Below are positions 5,725 to 7,042 of a stretch of DNA of 7,042 nt, one piece after another. The stretch is from Calditrichia bacterium (GTDB lineage: Bacteria > Calditrichota > Calditrichia > RBG-13-44-9 > J042). Each line of letters opens with the position of its first letter. Position 1 is the first letter of the stretch. The notes beneath the pieces are model-generated. The model was not told the DNA's origin, searched no databases, and saw only the letters and a list, made by a program, of their open reading frames with translations. The position numbers and the translations under genes were made by a program. The DNA lies in NCBI GenBank assembly GCA_030430345.1, contig JAUIFT010000129.1, positions 1 to 7,042 of the forward strand, read 5' to 3'.

Positions 5725-5762
5725 AGTGGCGTAGCAGTATTGCCTTCACTGCTACTGCCACT
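5725..5762. terminator. Imperfect hairpin between convergent genes, possible bidirectional terminator
   Basis: AGTGGC (5725-5730) and TAGCAGT (5732-5738) pair with ACTGCTA (5748-5754) and GCCACT (5757-5762). This gives 6+7 bp with a 1x2 internal loop and a nine-base loop. It begins 9 bases after the amylase stop and ends 21 bases before the stop of the minus-strand S74 gene. No strong T run follows on either strand (ATCTTTA on plus), so termination would be weak or need other factors. The position between convergent stops is the main argument. Confidence 0.5.
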
Positions 5763-5783
5763 ATCTTTACCAACTACCGCTAA

Positions 5784-7042
5784 CTAATCGCTTAATGATT
5801 TTCCATTATCGGAATTTTCACTCAACAACGCTGCTTCAATTTGCGCAAGGCGTTTTTCAAAGCCGGCAAGCTGTGTTTTCAGTGTATTATTTTCTGCCCG
5901 AAGTTCTTGTAAAGCTGCGATCTCTTTCTGCTGCTGCTGCATCCGCTGATACAACGCCTGCGTTGCGCTCACATTGAGCATGGCAATCGCCTCATAATCG
6001 ACGGTGTGGAAATCATCGACTTCCCGGCCGTAAACGAAGACCTCTCCGCTGTCCGCCAGATCGACCCGGAAGGCGCCGTCCCGCACGGCCCGCAATTCAT
6101 AGATACCGTTGCCATCTTTTCTGATCAGTTTCACTTTTTCCCCAACCTGCAAATTCGTGGCAAGCTGCACCCAGCCGTTTTTGATCTCGCTCAGTTGGTA
6201 GATATCCGGCACTACGTCAGTCAGGGTGGAAACCGCCTGCGGGAAAACTGACTTTACTTGCTGGGCGATCACTTTTTTATGGGATTGGCTGCCTTTGGCA
6301 ATGCTATCGATCATGGTGTAATTAGTTATCTCGATAGCCAGCAGCGTACTCAAGTCCTGCGCATTGTCGGAGCGGCCGCGGATGTTTTTGATGCGCGCAT
6401 CCGAGAAGGCATTGAATTCCTCAGCAGCAATACGTTTTGAAGCATAAAGGGAATAATCTGCGGAGCTATTGCCGCCAGGAAAGGCTGCATTTCGATTAAC
6501 GACAAAATAAGGCGTGGAAATTAAAGAGCCTTGAGCCCCGTTAATTTCGACTTTCGCTTTTGTGGGATTTGTTGTACCGATACCGACAGTACCGGCACCG
6601 GTTATGGTTACACTGTTGATATCTATGGGGTTATCACCGATTGAAGCCGTTGGCCCGATTGAAAAAGAACCGGAAGCATCAAACCCGATACCGCTGGCAT
6701 TTGAAGCACTAAACGCTTCCAGAAATTTGCCATCCGTTCGCTCCAGAACAGATTGGACTCTGCTGCCGGTTGCCGAGAGATGGAGGTTTCCAGATGGATT
6801 ATTAGTGCCGATGCCGACATTACCCATCATGATGACTTCGTTGTTGGTATTGGTCAAATCTCCGAGATAAATCTTGTCACTGGCATGGCCGGCGCCGCCG
6901 ACATCGAGTTGAACATAGCCATTGGATTCAGATGTTTTCAAACTGACTGTTTGTGTGCCTTCTGTCAATGCAATGCTGGTGCCGGCAACGTGCAACCGGT
7001 GGCCTGGCGTCGTGGTGCCGATACCGACATTGCCGTCTTGGG
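5784..7042 (-). CDS. VGIGT-repeat protein with C-terminal S74 self-cleaving chaperone domain (5' end outside window)
   Basis: This is the last 418 residues of a larger protein; the frame is open to the right edge, and a TTG at 6995 is internal. The N-terminal visible half holds three GxVGIGTxxP units (residues 3-12, 73-82 and 150-159) within glycine- and serine-rich beta-type sequence, as in trimeric tail-fibre-like stalks. The peptidase S74 / intramolecular chaperone domain starts at SDARIK (213-218), whose Ser213 and Lys218 match the Ser-Lys pair five residues apart used for self-cleavage. HKKVIAQQVKSVFPQAVS (254-271) is another S74 signature. An inserted beta region (about 276-340) and a coiled coil (about 352-408, RMQQQQKEIAALQELRAENN) follow. 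In this family the domain drives trimer folding and then releases itself. No phage gene is nearby, so a cell-surface protein is more likely than a tail fibre. The full length and N-terminal targeting cannot be seen. Confidence 0.9.
   Translation of the reverse strand, partial: QDGNVGIGTTTPGHRLHVAGTSIALTEGTQTVSLKTSESNGYVQLDVGGAGHASDKIYLGDLTNTNNEVIMMGNVGIGTNNPSGNLHLSATGSRVQSVLERTDGKFLEAFSASNASGIGFDASGSFSIGPTASIGDNPIDINSVTITGAGTVGIGTTNPTKAKVEINGAQGSLISTPYFVVNRNAAFPGGNSSADYSLYASKRIAAEEFNAFSDARIKNIRGRSDNAQDLSTLLAIEITNYTMIDSIAKGSQSHKKVIAQQVKSVFPQAVSTLTDVVPDIYQLSEIKNGWVQLATNLQVGEKVKLIRKDGNGIYELRAVRDGAFRVDLADSGEVFVYGREVDDFHTVDYEAIAMLNVSATQALYQRMQQQQKEIAALQELRAENNTLKTQLAGFEKRLAQIEAALLSENSDNGKSLSD
6564..7034 (-). 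repeat. Three spaced GxVGIGTxxP coding repeats
   Basis: The ten-residue unit is encoded at 7005-7034 (GNVGIGTTTP), 6795-6824 (GNVGIGTNNP) and 6564-6593 (GTVGIGTTNP), 70 and 77 residues apart. A hydrophobic strand (LHVAGTS, LHLSATGS, KVEINGAQGS) follows each after three to five residues. The DNA is also similar (the ATCGG(T/C)AC core), so duplication of a structural module is likely. Such units recur in long fibrous proteins ending in S74 domains. More copies probably lie beyond the window edge. Confidence 0.75.

Noticed and set aside
5784..7042. S74 gene as evidence of a prophage
   Set aside because: No other phage gene, integrase or attachment site is visible, and S74 domains also occur in cellular proteins.

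Overview
The window looks like a chromosomal stretch from a Gram-negative member of the FCB/Bacteroidetes-like radiation (Calditrichota, KSB1, Ignavibacteria or a relative). The clearest clue is the C-terminus of the amylase at 4042-5715. It carries the QNYPNPFNP ... IYDVSGR ... GSGIYFYRLQ ... KMMLIR layout of type IX secretion (por) sorting domains common in those phyla. An AzoR-type oxidoreductase, a GH13 amylase, a FGE-like lipoprotein and an S74 protein fit a free-living heterotroph. I see no rRNA, tRNA, CRISPR, transposase or phage structural cluster. The phylum is an inference, not a measurement.

Layout. (1) 2-1380, plus strand: the end of an RND efflux permease, a 100-aa protein that looks PII-like, and a 70-aa DUF2892 (YgaP-type) membrane protein. 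They are probably one transcription unit, closed by a hairpin with a T run at 1380-1436. A perfect 9-bp inverted repeat sits just before the ribosome binding site of the second gene. (2) 1484-2874, plus strand: a lipoprotein with a formylglycine-generating-enzyme-like domain, coupled through an ATGA overlap to a DUF3841 protein. (3) 2840-3243: a broken gene for a small exported protein. (4) 3366-3992: an AzoR-type FMN-dependent NADH-azoreductase with a strong Shine-Dalgarno sequence. (5) 4042-5715: a secreted GH13 alpha-amylase-like enzyme with a type IX sorting domain. (6) 5784-7042, minus strand: the end of a large protein with VGIGT repeats and a self-cleaving S74 chaperone domain. It converges on the amylase across an imperfect hairpin that may terminate both genes.

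The least expected signal is in the repeats. Three places (1374-1429, 2889-2915, 4016-4040) carry an AT-rich repeat with an 8-base period and unit near AAATTTGC. At the first site GC recurs every 8 bases seven times. One copy forms a terminator, one runs into the broken gene and one overlaps the amylase ribosome binding site. A second family, the heptamer GGAATTC in three exact copies, lies inside the amylase sorting domain and keeps the frame open. Unit lengths of 7 and 8 are not multiples of 3, so an array runs through all three frames and encodes a recurring peptide. I see no complete new multi-gene system. The repeats and the FGE-like/DUF3841 pair are the best candidates for follow-up.
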